A DNA stretch of 64,000 nt, taken from positions 186,001 through 250,000 of the forward strand of contig SADC01000848.1 of NCBI GenBank assembly GCA_004194705.1, given 5' to 3'. A model generated the notes under the pieces. It was not told the origin of the DNA. It worked only from the letters and a program-made list of their open reading frames with translations, and searched no databases. Positions within the stretch are counted from its first letter, which is position 1; each line of letters starts with the position of its first letter. Below, in pieces: positions 31,799 to 43,615 of this stretch. Both the position numbers and the translations under genes were made by a program. The stretch is from Ditylenchus dipsaci. Its lineage: Eukaryota > Nematoda > Chromadorea > Rhabditida > Anguinidae.

Positions 31799-34700
31799 TT
31801 ATCTATTAAATTTTTCTGCTTCGTTCAGCAATTTTTCAAGGCAATTCTTGAGTTGCATCACTTCAGTGTCGCTGAAAAAAGCAATAAAATCATCATGATG
31901 ACCACGATTATCTATGAAAATTTACTTTTTGGTGAGCATGAATTTTTGAGCAGATGCAGAAGCATGGAATGGCTTGGACGGTCCAAGCACCTTATTTCTG
32001 TGGGCCATCACTCTGATGTTTATCTGAAAACAATCACGTATATAGTCTGTTTCTGATCAGGTTATCTCCCGAAATTACCTCGTTTAACTGCATCTGGTAT
32101 TCCTGATTTTCTTTTGCCAATTAATGAGGCTACTGGATGTTTCTATTTCATCTTCGACCACAGGGAACAGTAGTGGCTGTAATTTTAGGGAAATCTAAAA
32201 TTTAAAATTTTTAGGTGATATTGCAAGTGTTTCTCTTTCCAACCTTTTTTATCCTCTCATCGAGCTGTTTAAAAACTCCGTCTTTTAGCAGCCACCACGG
32301 CCTTTGTCTCTGTGATTTCCTTGAATATGCCAGCCAACTTTTCATTGCAACTTGTTCTAGTCTTTTCGAGATTCAAGAACCCAGAAACTATCTTTTTCGC
32401 TCTGAAAGTGATAGAATAGTTTACATTTAGCTACAGTTGCACGTCAGTTACAGTTAACCAGGGTCTCCAAGTCATAGTCAGAGTCATCCGAAATTAGCAT
32501 TTTTTGGCAAAAATCAGGAAAATTGAAAATTCTGCATGGTGGTGGGGAAATGTGGCTCCAATTATGAGATTTTTCCGCCTTTACATCATTATTTGCACAT
32601 TTATAAAATTCTGGAAAGCAGGTTTTGTAGAGGAGGAAAGGGATTACACTACCAATATCGATATATGACCGCATAAAGAACTAGGGAGTCGGTCAAAAAT
32701 TAGCTCTTTTAAACATTTGTTTACAGCACAGAAAGGTCGCCGAAAATCTAGGAGCCGATTTTTCCCCGAAACTTGTAAAAGCCGGATTTCAGAGCCAGAT
32801 CCTTTATCACTGTCCTGAACCAAACTTACTCATCAGTGGCAAAGTCAACAGCTGAATTCCTGTTCTCAACATTTTTGCTCATGATGTTCAGAGTATTCAA
32901 GCCCACTTTGAGCTCTTCTAAACGAGAAAGACCGTTGAACCTAAATTATTTTCGAGATTGATATTTTAGGCAATGCTCATGAGTACATACTTGATGTTGG
33001 GGACACCCTGACCAGGAAGTCTTTTGGCTTGAACTTTCTCAAAAAATTGCAGTTGACTGTTCGTGAATTTGTCCTTTTGAGAAGTTATTTGGTCTTTTGT
33101 GGTGGAAACCTTATGTCTAAATTTAATACAGATTGGATTACTGAATCATCAGTCAAAAACTCTGTAATTCACCTCACAAAACTAGCCATCATTTTTCCTT
33201 TGGTTGTCAATGCTACAAACAACTCCAAGTCATCTGTAACACCCTGACTTCTAGCCTTTAGATCATTTTCAAAAGTTAAATCAATTTTGCCGCTCAGATT
33301 TATCGAAGCCACAGATTGAATGGAATTGGATTGAGAAGGGGAACTGTGGGATGTGTGCGAGCTTGTAGTTTTCCTGCCTCCCAGATTTTCCTTGTTCAAC
33401 GTATAGGGATCCAGAAACATGAAGATGTGGTGCACTATGCTCAGCTTCTTGGCTATTGCACCCTGACTAAAATTTAGAAAATAGTAAAGTCTAATTTGGG
33501 TCTTTTCTATCGATAAATGACAGTGCACTCTCGGATTAACGTAATAGGTAAAAAGTTCGTTCCCACCTAGGGTCTGCACGTTATTTCAACCCTACTTTGA
33601 AGACTTTTGCCAGTTTTGTTTCGACAGTCTAATGCTAAGTGTCGCAAAGATTACGATTTTACCGATCATTTTAGCAGAAGAAAATAAGTTTGGTTCTTAA
33701 AAGGGCATGCCCACGGTAATAAGAGGTGGTGCCCGGGAATTCAATTTTTTTCCTAATCATTGAACTTCTGTACGGATTTTTTAACGTCGTTTCTAACAAA
33801 ATCATACCTAAAATAAAATTCTAGGCCTTGTTTTGTTAGAAACCAGGTTGAAAAATCCGTACAGAAGTTCAATGATTAGAAATAAATTAATTCCAAGGCA
33901 CCACCTCTTATTAGCGTGGGCATGCCCTTTTAAAGGATCATACAGTCGAGTCTCGATATAAGATACCCCCGATATGAGATACACCTGACACACGTTCGGT
34001 TGGTCCTAGAAAAATTAAGAAGATAAAGATACTGATTGACGAATTTCAACTCTAATTTTAGAAATTTGTTGTTTTTTAAACACATAATTTTACACAAAAA
34101 TAGAATCTTTTACGAGAAAACATTTGAGCGTACCGAAGTAAGATATAAAGCTTTTACAAAGACCTATAACCTTACCTTTTAAATAAATAGGAATAAGCTG
34201 CGAAAGGGTGTGGAAACAGAGTCAAATGAGCACAACGAGTAAGTCAACAAGTTTTTTTTTAAATAATCGGGCGCAGCGTGATAGTTTACGAGCGCTTGCT
34301 TTGAAAATTTTTTTTAAACTGGAAAATAGCTGACACAGCAAAAATCAACTACAGCACAAACCAGAAATACCAGATATCCTAACAAAGTACGCTAGAATTC
34401 AAGTCATCAAAACCAAAAAATAAAAATAAAAAGCCGCACCGGACTTAAAAAGCTACAACTGCTAGCCTTGGCACAAACACTTTGCACGAGACAGTGTGAT
34501 GCGGAAGTTAATGGCTAAAATACGAAGACGCGTGACCTAACCCATTTTTATTTAGCTTGAACATCGAAAACAGTAACGCGCATTTCATTTACAACAAAAA
34601 TTTGCGTAGAAACTATGGTAATCAAGAGCGCAGATTTTTCAGTTTCCTTGCATACCCGGGTCGCGCAGAACAGGTAAATGAACGAACCCTTCACTGGAGA

Positions 34701-37700
34701 GTTTGCTGCTAATGTCTGTCACCTGGAAAGGAATTATTATGACTTTGACAGGAAAAAAATATGCTACCCAAGGATTGGCGTCGACAACGTACAAGTTCTT
34801 GGAATTGACGGCGAAGTAGGTAGCCCGATCACTGGAATCTAAAATAAACACCTTCATTGCAACTAAAAACAAAAACTACAGTCATCGCTCGATTTAACGA
34901 AACCCCAAAAAGTTCGATTTTAGAAAACTTTTGACAGTTTTCTTTTGACAGTCTAGTCCCAAATAATACGGGACACGGACAATTCACCGTACGGACGATT
35001 CACCGTCCGGGACAATTCACCGTACGGGACAATTCACCGTCCGGAACAATTCACCGTCTGGGACAGTTCAAATCATCAAATAAAATTGACCAACAAAATT
35101 GTGTACATTTTCAAAAAAGCGTTTGAATTTGCCATTTTGATTTGAAGCAGTGTCATTCAGCAGTCATTTGTTAATTGCAGCTCTAGCAGAGCTCCGCGTA
35201 TTTTCTGAATGTATTTTAACGTATTAGGATTCTTTCTTTTTAGTTATGGACGCACGACGCATGCTAGAAATCCTCGGAGGTTATTCGAGCGACGAAGATG
35301 TTGAACAGCAAGCTGTGGCGGAGGTTGAACGGCAAGCAGTGGAAGTCGTGGTGGAAGTCGAAGATCGAGCCGTAGTGGAAGTCAATCGGAACACCGTGAG
35401 CTACTTTGGATTATTAGCTGTTTAATTCTTTAGCTATGATGATCGCACACCCAAGAATTTCTGTCTGGTATTGCGCACAACTATCGTACGGAAGATCTTT
35501 AAAATTGTTGAAAATCTATTGTTGTTATTGCTTGGATGTTATCTTATACTTCCTTGGTCTTGTACAGGTGTTGTACTCTTCTTGGTCTTGTAATAAAGTA
35601 TTAAAAAACCTCCTGGTATTGGTTTATGTTACACGTTTGTAGGATAGAAATCGAAATTTTTTGTTTTGAGTAAACTTTGTCATTAATTTCTCACTGTAAT
35701 AATTATTGTATGTAAACTGACGGTGAATTGTCCCAGACGGTGAATTGTCCCGGACGGTGAACTGTCCTAACGGTGAACTGTCCCAGACGGTGAATTGTCC
35801 GTACGGTGAATTGTCACGTACCCAAATAGTCAACCCTCGATATAACGCCCCGGTCGATATAACGTTCGCTTGGGCGAGGGTGGGCCAGTGTATGCTAGGA
35901 CGGAATGAAACATGAGTCTAAGATAAGTTGTGATGTTAATTATGAAGTATCAAGGTATAGAATAAGTTCATCCCTTTAATAGTTCACAGTTAAAATAGGT
36001 CAACCCTCGATATAACGGCCCTCCAGTATAACGGCCCTCGATATAACGGCCCTCCAGTATAACGGCCCTCGATATAACGGCCCCCTGCGGCGGTCCCATG
36101 GGGGGCCGTTATATCGAGGGTCGACTGTAAATCCACGGCTAAAAAAGTGAACTTCAGGTTAGCTGGCCGAGGTTCAGGGCAGGTTCGAGCCTGAAATGAA
36201 CCTCAAAATCGCTTTTTGATTATTACTGAGAATTGAACCTGCAACCGTTTTTCAAAGTTCATTTGAAGTTCAGTTAAGATTCATAGCAGGTTCGCAGCCT
36301 GCTATGAACTTGCGCTCAACCTTTAGTGAACTTCATATAACCGTTTTTGCAAATAAATGGTCTATTGAAGTTCAAAAAATGTTGTCCTGAAGTTCATGGC
36401 AGGTTTAGTCCTGCAATCAACTTCATACGAACCTTAAAAAATTCATATAAGTTATTTCAACTTCGTATGAAACTTTTTGAAGATCAACTTTGAAAGGTCA
36501 TATGAGGCTCACGTGAACTTCATTTGAAAATCTGTGATGTTCAATTGAACCTCTTGTGAACTCTTTTGGTGATCTTCAAAAAGTTTCACATGAAGTTCCA
36601 GTGAACTTTAATCAAACATTTATGTAGTTCACTAACTTCTTGTCAAACTTTTGAAGATCAACTTTGAAAGTTTCGTGAGAGGTTCAATTGAACCTAATAA
36701 ATATGAATTGAACTTCAATTAACCTTCTGTGAACCTTTTGAGTTAATATTTCAATACCTCCAAATATATTTGGCGGAATCGAAAAAGGTTAATTCCTACT
36801 ACATCGGATAATTTGGTCAGAAAAACTGTTTTTTCACCGTGTCGTCCGAGTCGTAAAGAGGAGTACAAAGGAGGTTCACTTGTGGTTTGGGAGTAGCTTT
36901 TTCTGGTTTTCTGTTTCTCTTGTGTGTTTCGTAAAATTCTTCTGGTTCTCCATGTGTTTGCGAAAAAAAATTTAATTCAGAATTATCTAACCAGAGAACT
37001 TAAGCAGTGTTTTTTCAAAGACCTCATTCAGATTTTTTTTGCAGATTCTTGTACAGCACCACGAAGTTAAATAGCAAAGTGCTGCCGCTATTCTATGTTC
37101 CTAAATGAATCAGGGAGAACGGGCCATCCGAAGTTGCCAAAAAACCTTAAGAAACCATAAACCCCGGATTATGGGTTAGCCTTCTTTTGAATGCCCTATA
37201 TACTTTTTTGATTATCCAACTATATGTTGGTATTTTCATGCATATTCTACTAATAGTAAATGGCTGTAACTAAAACTAGCATCGAAAGTCTAATTCGACA
37301 TCAAATTTATTAATTCGGCATCAAATTCAAATTGGCGCTAAGAGTACTGAATTTCGGCATAATGCCGAAATTCAGTACTCTTAGCGCCAATTTGAATTGA
37401 TGCCGAAATTAATAAATTTGATGTCGAAATTAAGACTCTTGATGTTGAAATTCAATTTGATCGATAGTAATACTAAGTAGTTGAAAGGCCTGTCACGGTT
37501 TTTCAAAATGTCCGAAAGAGGCCGATAATTTGTAATTCAAAAAGTGACTGCTTTTCTCATGAATTTGAACATTTTTGAATTTTGAATCTGACACGATGGT
37601 ATTTCGACTGCTTGTAATAGCGCAAATAAAAGCCCAGCATCGTGCTACACAATGTCATATAGAAAGTAAAATTATATAAAAATGTTTAGAATTTTTCATG

Positions 37701-40700
37701 AAGACCAACATGTACAGAGTAAGGCGATAAAACGCGGCCATTCTGTACTTGTTAAATTAGCGCCTATCTCTTAGCGCCTATCTCTCAAAATCTCTTTTGT
37801 GAAATTTTAGAGTTGCGTGTCGCGTTTCTCTCCTTATTTTTTACGGAGCAAAGTCAGCTGGAAGTCAGCAATCGACGTCAAGAATTTTCAAAAGATTGTT
37901 AACGTCCGATGAAAAGAAGAAAAGAACAGTCACATATTCTCTTTGAATAGTATATTTTCGTGATATTTTTTCGGTTGTCATTGTAATAATCTGACTGATA
38001 AAATATTTGTTGAGTGTAATAACCCTGTAGCTAAAGCTTCTTCTGTGATGTTGTGGAAACCATAATTTTTTTTGGGTTTTCACCGTTGCGCGGAAGCTCT
38101 TGAGAAAAATTTCTAAAATGGCCGAATTTTTCCCCACCCTGTACAGGGTTAGTCGAAAAAACCGCCTCATTGCGAAAACTATTGAAATAAATTTTTTAAA
38201 GCAATTTTCGTAATGACTCATATTTTATCTACTTTTCTACAATGTTTTTCATAAAAACAACATTACAGTGAATTTAAGAACCCATATGAGTACTGGTCTA
38301 GTAAAGAGGGTAACTTTTTTAAGCATGGAGCCTTTCTGATAAACCCAGCAACAAGCAGAACAGAAAAACTATATGACGCTAGTTGGACGTTGCAGGCCAT
38401 AAAATAATTTTTTTTGTAATGTATGTTGGCCATCTTTTCATAATCATACTTCTGTCGAGATTTTCGAAAAAAAATTCAGAAATCTGCTGGGCAAGGGGTT
38501 ACGTACGATAATTTTCAAAGCATGGGGCGGTTTTTTTGACTAACCCTGTAGATGCCGATTTTTGTATTTAAATAACCTGTTAATATTTTGACAAAAATTT
38601 TCTTAAACATTTGCATATAATTTTAACATTCTATATATCATTATGTAGCCACGATGCGGGGCTTTCATTTGCGCTATGATAAATAGTCAAAATACCATCT
38701 CGTTAGAACCAATTTAAAAAATACAAATTTTTGAGAAAAAGCAGTCACCTTTTAAATAAAGCCTCACTGAAATGTTCATGATATATGGGTATCACGGTTT
38801 TTGTTGGAAAATGTATTTAACGACTTTTCTTCGGAATTTTTTTTGGAGAAATGTGCATTTAGAACTCAAATAACCGCAAAGTGTAGCGAACAGTTTGAAA
38901 AAATTCACAAGTTTATATGAAATTTCTTTAGAAATAAGCAGTGTGTTACTGAGATTAGGTCACGTAAAAACGCTGTTATGTGACTGGTTTTGCTGTTCTT
39001 AAAGGACCATGAAACTTGATAAGCACAGCAATTTGAAATTTTGAATTCGCGCGGACCACCCTAATTGTGGCATTAATGTTTTCGAATTGTTTTTTGCATG
39101 TAAATTTTTTCAAATATAGAACCGTTTACTAGTCGAGCCCAACGTTGCCCGACATTACCAGATCGGACGACTTATCCTACATCCACTGCACACGTAAAAT
39201 TGACTAGATCTGAAAACGCAATAAACAGCTCCGTAAAATAACTTTTCTGGTCTGAAAAAAGGCTTAAAGGGGCATGCCCGTGCCCGACACGGAGAAAAGG
39301 CGGGGAGCAGCATATCTTTTTTTTCTCGGCAAACTTTTAAGTTTTTTAAGTTTTTAAGTTTCTGCCTGATTTTTAAAGTACGTAAGGTCATCAATATCAG
39401 ATTTGACGCAAAACGATTGAAAAATGGAACGATTCAAAAAAATTGTCCCCGCCTTAAGTTTTTGAAACGCACGGCATGCCCTTTAACGGGGTGTCATTTT
39501 TGACCCTCTCGCGGGGATTCTGATTCCATGACTTCCTAGTAAGTAAAATCGGGCCCCAGAGGTGATACTTCCACAAAAAGTGTGCAGCAATTGAAGTTAA
39601 ATACTAGTTAAAAAAGTAGAGTTGCTGAATCGAGAAAATTCTCCGATATATTTTCCGTCATACAGGGTGCCAACAACCTGCAAATTTTTTAAAAATTTGT
39701 CAAAGGCTCCGCGCACCGTCTGAAATAAATATTTTGGTGTAAGCAAAGATGTTGAACTAACGGTTGTGAGGCCGGTCCGAGTCCTCTCATTCTGCCGTAA
39801 CCTTAGGTCTAGCTCTCTTAGCATGAGATTAACGCGGCTTGCTGCACAGGGCTAACTCACTAAGTGGTTGCTTCCCATATACGTATGCTTGCCTTGAAGC
39901 TGACCTTATAACCTAAGACTGCAACCGTCCATCCTGTTACACCAAATTCAATCAGAAATGAGACACGAAAAAAGCAATAAATAAATTTAATTTCAATGGC
40001 TGTAACTTTCTAAATCAAACTGGTAAAATCACAATTTTGGTCCTAACAAACCCAATTCCTCACACAATTTAAGCTATCATGTTATACTAGGGTTGGGAAT
40101 TTATCAGCAGCAATCTATTACCCTGAAACCCTATAATACATAATTTAAACAATTTCGGGGAAATGAACTTTTCGGGGAAAGGACCTTTCGGGGAAATGAT
40201 GCGCACCCATCTCTTTAGGGTATCCGTAGCCTTTCAGGTAGCCTAAGTAGCCTTTCAAGTTTGTTCACCTTAAATAGCGTTAAAAGTGGTTAAAACCGAT
40301 TTTCGGGCGAGGCACACAGGGTGTAGTTTAGCCGAACCGCCCTGTGAAAAGCGTATTTGGCTTGCCAAATAAATTAGAACAAAAAACTTCCGATAAACCG
40401 GCACACCAAGCTGATCCCTAGGGGCCTTTATATTGAGATTTGACTGTACCCGAAATGAGAATCCTGTTGCAACTTCCATTACACAAATAATCACAAACAT
40501 AGATTCTGCATTCTATTTAGTTAGGAAAATATGAAATCTAACCTTTTGGCAGATAAATCGAGATTTTACCACAAAATATTGGTGTGGTAGTTATATAACA
40601 CATCTCCAATCATCACGCGCAGGTACGTATTCATAGTGTAGTGGATAAGAGTTACAGGCAATTTACAGGTGTCACAAGTTCAAATCCGTAAGGAAGCGGC

Positions 40701-43051
40701 AAATAAAAATCTGAAGTTCAGAAAAGGTCCAAATGAAGTTCAGGGCAGGTTGCGAATAAGCCAATAAGGAAGTTCGGAGGAGGTTGAAGTGAAGATGAGG
40801 AGGACGAGAGGAAATTCAAAGGAAGTTGAAAGAAAGTCGAAACTTTTTCGCTTTTCTAGAGTCATCTTTTGAAGTTCATTTGAAGTTCAAAAAAAGTTCA
40901 CTGAAGCTCAAAGTAATCTTGTATAGTCAAGTCTCTATGTTCAGTTGAAGTTGAACTGAACCTACCACCAACTTTTTTCAATCTGCCATGAAGTTCATTT
41001 GAACCTCAAGGTTACCTTTTAAAACACGTTTCAACCTTTTAAATATGAAGTTCAAACAAGGACCAAATGAAGTTCATTAAAGACTCAAAGTAATCTTGTA
41101 TAGCGAAGTCTCTATGTTCAGTCGAAGCTGAGCTCAACCTACAACCAACCTTTTTTCAACCTACCCTGAAGTTCATTTCAACCTCCGCCCACCTTTTTAA
41201 AACCATTTGACCTTTGTCCTTGGAAGTTCAAACGAGGGTAAAATGAAGTTCAAATGAAGTTCAAATGAGCTCACGGAATCTTCATTTCATGTTCTGACGA
41301 ACTTGCATGTCATCTTTGCTGAACCACTATACTTCCTATACAAGATTACTTTGAGCCTGCATGAACTTCACTTTTTTTAGCCGTGTCCCAAAAATCGCAA
41401 GGATTCGATTTCGCGATTGTTTGAAAGCTTCATGAAATTTTTTTTAAATTTAAAATCTCGATTGAACGACATTCATCTATCAAAAATGGTGTCGTTTAAT
41501 CGAGATTTTGATTTTTTGGATAGAAAGATTTTATGATTCTTAAAAAATCTGCGAAATCGAATCCTTCCGATATGAAGAACTTCTTGGGGTACGTTAAATC
41601 GAGCGGCGACTGTATTACCATCAGAAGATTGAGGCAAACACTCGAAGAAGACCAATTGTCCATCTGCAAAGAGTCGAACACAATAATTCAAATATATTCT
41701 TCCCATGGTTAGCCTAGATCAAGATGACAATAGTGAATATAGAAATTGGTTCCTAGAAAATGATTACCAGAAAATCGCTTGATTGAGATTGCACTAGGAC
41801 TAAATGCGAGATCACCCCCTCGTGGAAGCCATTGAGAAGACAGGAATCGTAGATGATAAAGAATGGCGTACAAAAAGCAAGTCGCTGGCTGCACACACAA
41901 ATTTTGAGCTGGAGTTGTTGACAGGTAGCACCAGAGGACCAGACGCAGGAACACCTGAATCGGGAACAGAGGTTGGAAAAGATATTTTTCAATTAATGTG
42001 GTTACTTGAGATCTGTCCAGTTGAATGCAGTAAAATAAATTTCTCCATCGGAGTCCATTGCAAAAACTGTGGCAAAATCATGACCATTGCTGGAGACTGT
42101 TGGCCCAAAATCAAAAGAGACTAGAAATCAAGCCACTGTTACGTTTCACAATCAAACATCTAAACCTACCAATTTGAGGAACGAGACCCATGGCATGACC
42201 ACTGTGAAATAGTTTGTCATCTGTATCAGGTGCATCTGGCATCAACTTTCCAAAATCAACAGAGAATAGAGCTCGCTCAAGGCAAATCTTTACGTCGTAA
42301 AACCTGATACAAATTGCATGAGTACTAACACTAACCTGGCAACAATAAAGGCCTACCTAATTATGTTGTCTGAGAACAAAACAGCCAACAAATTTCTTCG
42401 CACAATGCTTATAGAACGATCAGAGATAATGTGATGACTCGAATTCATTACCAGTTGACTTTAACGACAGACGGCGCCGAATTGCTGACGACCAGGCTCA
42501 TGTGGAGGATTTGACATCTGTAAAAGGCATGGTTGGAGACTGGAAGGTATGGATAACGGAGAAATTACCTTGAAAAGTATTCTGACTGTAGCTCCGACAC
42601 ATTTTCTGGGCTTAACAGCGAGGCATTCATCCAAAAGCTTTCGTTCTGAAAGAAGTTGCGTTGATCTCTCCATCAGCTTAAATTAGTCGGAAAAGCTGAC
42701 CATATCGACGACTACAACGATCCTGAGACCAATTAGAGCTAGTTTGCTTCCATTTTATTCGGCTCAATTCTTTGAAATTCCGCAGTTGTTGGTGGTGACG
42801 GGCACAGAGATATCGTCTTAACAATAGAGATTAATTGTGGACCGATCCTAGAATTGTGAAAAATACCGAGATCTTGCCAAATACCACTTGAGATTCCCCG
42901 CAGTGGATGCTACAGTTGAGACCAGAGTGATCTTATTATTGGTACCATCCAGACAGAGCAGGCCCAGATTCATGTAGGCGCAAAAGACGACTTTGCTAGG
43001 ATCAGAGAATAGCTTGGAGAAATCATCTACCATGGTTGTCGGTGCGGACAT
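31799..43051 (-). CDS. NUP88: Nucleoporin NUP88, spanning large transposon-filled introns
   Basis: NUP88 is a cytoplasmic-face nuclear pore subunit with an N-terminal beta-propeller and C-terminal coiled coil. Exons from the start: 42888-43051, 42716-42847, 42569-42676, 42452-42517, 42357-42407, 42170-42303, 42006-42120, 41816-41954, 41619-41663, 34768-34862, 34656-34722, possibly about 34455-34533, about 33173-33579, 32991-33116, 32830-32940, 32244-32401, 32079-32194, 31926-32023, 31799-31871. Family landmarks: LALIGLR; LFSDNIIRFYDVK (family SDNVIRIYSL); VSFDFGPTV (VAFDFGPL); KNLYVVDANPW followed by HLPVLRDPG; coiled coil; and the end KVLGPSKPFHASASAQK. The 14-base gap after a TTCAG acceptor fixes the ATG. 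Most junction phases agree, but several exons need one-base corrections, for example the A-run 32271-32275. Intron 34863-41618 is almost entirely transposons. Confidence 0.88.
33701..33929. mobile_element. TTAA-flanked MITE (GGGCATGCCCACG type) in a NUP88 intron
   Basis: TTAA at 33697-33700 and 33930-33933. Ends AAGGGCATGCCCACG and its inverse CGTGGGCATGCCCTT. The arms include AATAAGAGGTGGTGCCCGG. Single related ends occur at about 5953 and 31640-31716. Confidence 0.7.
34967..35820. mobile_element. Array transposon E: GGGACAATTCACCGT(A/C)CGG repeats
   Basis: The left end TACGGGACACGGACAATTC carries five array copies (34978-35070). The right end carries six inverted copies of CGGTGAATTGTCC (35725-35815) and ends TACGTGACAATTC when read inward. 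Flanks CCCAAATAA (34958-34966) and CCCAAATAG (35821-35829) match at eight of nine positions. It carries a 59-codon acidic open frame. It lies in the 6.8 kb NUP88 intron. Confidence 0.8.
35246..35425 (+). CDS. Small acidic protein of element E (59 aa)
   Basis: The ATG lies two bases after a CTTTTTAG acceptor. The product starts MDARRMLEILGGYSSDEDVE, followed by repeated Gln-Ala-Val-x-Glu-Val-Glu blocks, so it is a strongly acidic, Val/Glu-rich chain ending at TAA 35423-35425. A possible donor GTGAGC near 35395 suggests it may be a first exon of a longer transposon protein. It is the only coding-looking segment in this 854-bp element. Function unknown. Confidence 0.4.
   Translation: MDARRMLEILGGYSSDEDVEQQAVAEVERQAVEVVVEVEDRAVVEVNRNTVSYFGLLAV
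35831..36127. mobile_element. CAGTCGACCCTCGATATAACG-type MITE
   Basis: The right end CGTTATATCGAGGGTCGACTGTA (read in two parts) has the CAGTCGA terminus followed by TA. The left side has CCCTCGATATAACG words at 35833 and 36003, and four alternating GATATAACGGCCCTCC units lie at 36005-36085. The exact left edge is unclear, possibly because another element joins it. Confidence 0.55.
38139..38552. mobile_element. TA-flanked element with CAGGGTTAGTCGAAAAAACC ends
   Basis: The left end CAGGGTTAGTCGAAAAAACC is the near-inverse of the right end GGTTTTTTTGACTAACCCTG, and TA lies on both sides. A similar single end is near 52360. Confidence 0.65.
39268..39482. mobile_element. TTAA-flanked MITE (GGCATGCCC type), copy 3
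   Basis: TTAA at 39264-39267 and 39483-39486. Ends AGGGGCATGCCCGTGCCC and CACGGCATGCCCT. Same family as 12265-12495 and 19283-19511. Confidence 0.7.
40625..40695 (+). repeat. tRNA-like segment with A and B boxes (SINE head?)
   Basis: TAGTGTAGTGG fits a pol III A box and, about 45 bases on, AAGTTCAAATCC fits a B box. The arms do not fold as a normal tRNA, so a degenerate tRNA or SINE head is more likely than a functional gene. Confidence 0.3.
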
Positions 43052-43361
43052 TTCGCTTGAAATACTGAAGATTACTGGTCAATATTCAGGTGATTTTTTT
43101 TTATCAAACAGCATCTGCACGCAACAGGTCATTTTCCAACATAAAAATGGGTACTTTAGCAGGTGAACGTGACGGAAAGCTCAAAGAAAGCAGGAGCTAC
43201 GGTACAACGGGTCGACTGTTTTAGTCCAGAGGAAAAGTATAGCAGAGAACGAAAATTACTCAAGCAACTAGAAAAAAATAGGCGAAAAGTATCCACAAGA
43301 AAAATTTATTGGCTTTACATGCACAACACATTAATCTACAGCTTCACACTACTAGCCTGAA

Positions 43362-43615
43362 CTAAGCGACTTTCTTCTTTTCTTTGGAAGTCCCCTTTAG
43401 CAAGACTGGCTTGTACTTCTTGAAGTTAAAACAGCACGTATCTGCAAATAGGTTCATGAAATTTTTGAAGAAAATCTTATCTTATCAATTCACTCACGTA
43501 GGATATCCGAGAAGACATACAAAGAAATAGGCGTTGAGCATTCGCATCCGAGTCACGATTCAATGTGATACCAGGGCATTCCTTTCGCCATTGAGGATAT
43601 TCGTAGACGGATGAG
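43362..43615 (-). CDS. C-terminal exons of a small membrane protein upstream of NUP88
   Basis: Two exons on the minus strand, 43498-43615 (after an AATTACAG acceptor) and 43362-43441, separated by a 56-nt intron (GTGAGT to TTTGCAG). One frame of the first exon gives a membrane segment MLNAYFFVCLLGYPT. Removing one T from a T-run in the second gives NFKKYKPVLLK and a Lys-rich end to TAG at 43362-43364. The start was not found. Its stop lies about 310 bases upstream of the NUP88 ATG on the same strand. I do not recognise the family. Confidence 0.4.

Larger units (their letters stand above)
36133..41388. mobile_element. Large element L with GAAGTTCA arrays at both ends
   Basis: Ends ACGGCTAAAAAAGTGAA (36133) and the inverse TTCACTTTTTTTAGCCGT (to 41388) match. 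The outer 650-700 bases of each end are dense with TGAAGTTCA, TGAACTTC and similar words (36145-36740, 40720-41370). The interior, about 36.8-40.6 kb, holds other elements: a hairpin at 37292-37440 (GCATAATGCCGAAATTCAG), an inverted pair at 37580-38710, a TA-flanked element at 38139-38552 and a TTAA MITE at 39268-39482. No transposase recognised. It makes up most of the large NUP88 intron. Confidence 0.55.

Noticed and set aside
32444..32674. An acidic minus-strand end (SDDSDYDLETL) first considered a NUP88 exon.
   Set aside because: The phases of the flanking exons join directly across this stretch (32830 to 32401), so it is intron.
34639..34872. A separate gene starting at the ATG near 34857 on the minus strand.
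   Set aside because: The exon phase joins exactly to the NUP88 exon ending at 41619, and its content (NLYVVDANPW, HLPVLRDP) matches the next part of NUP88.
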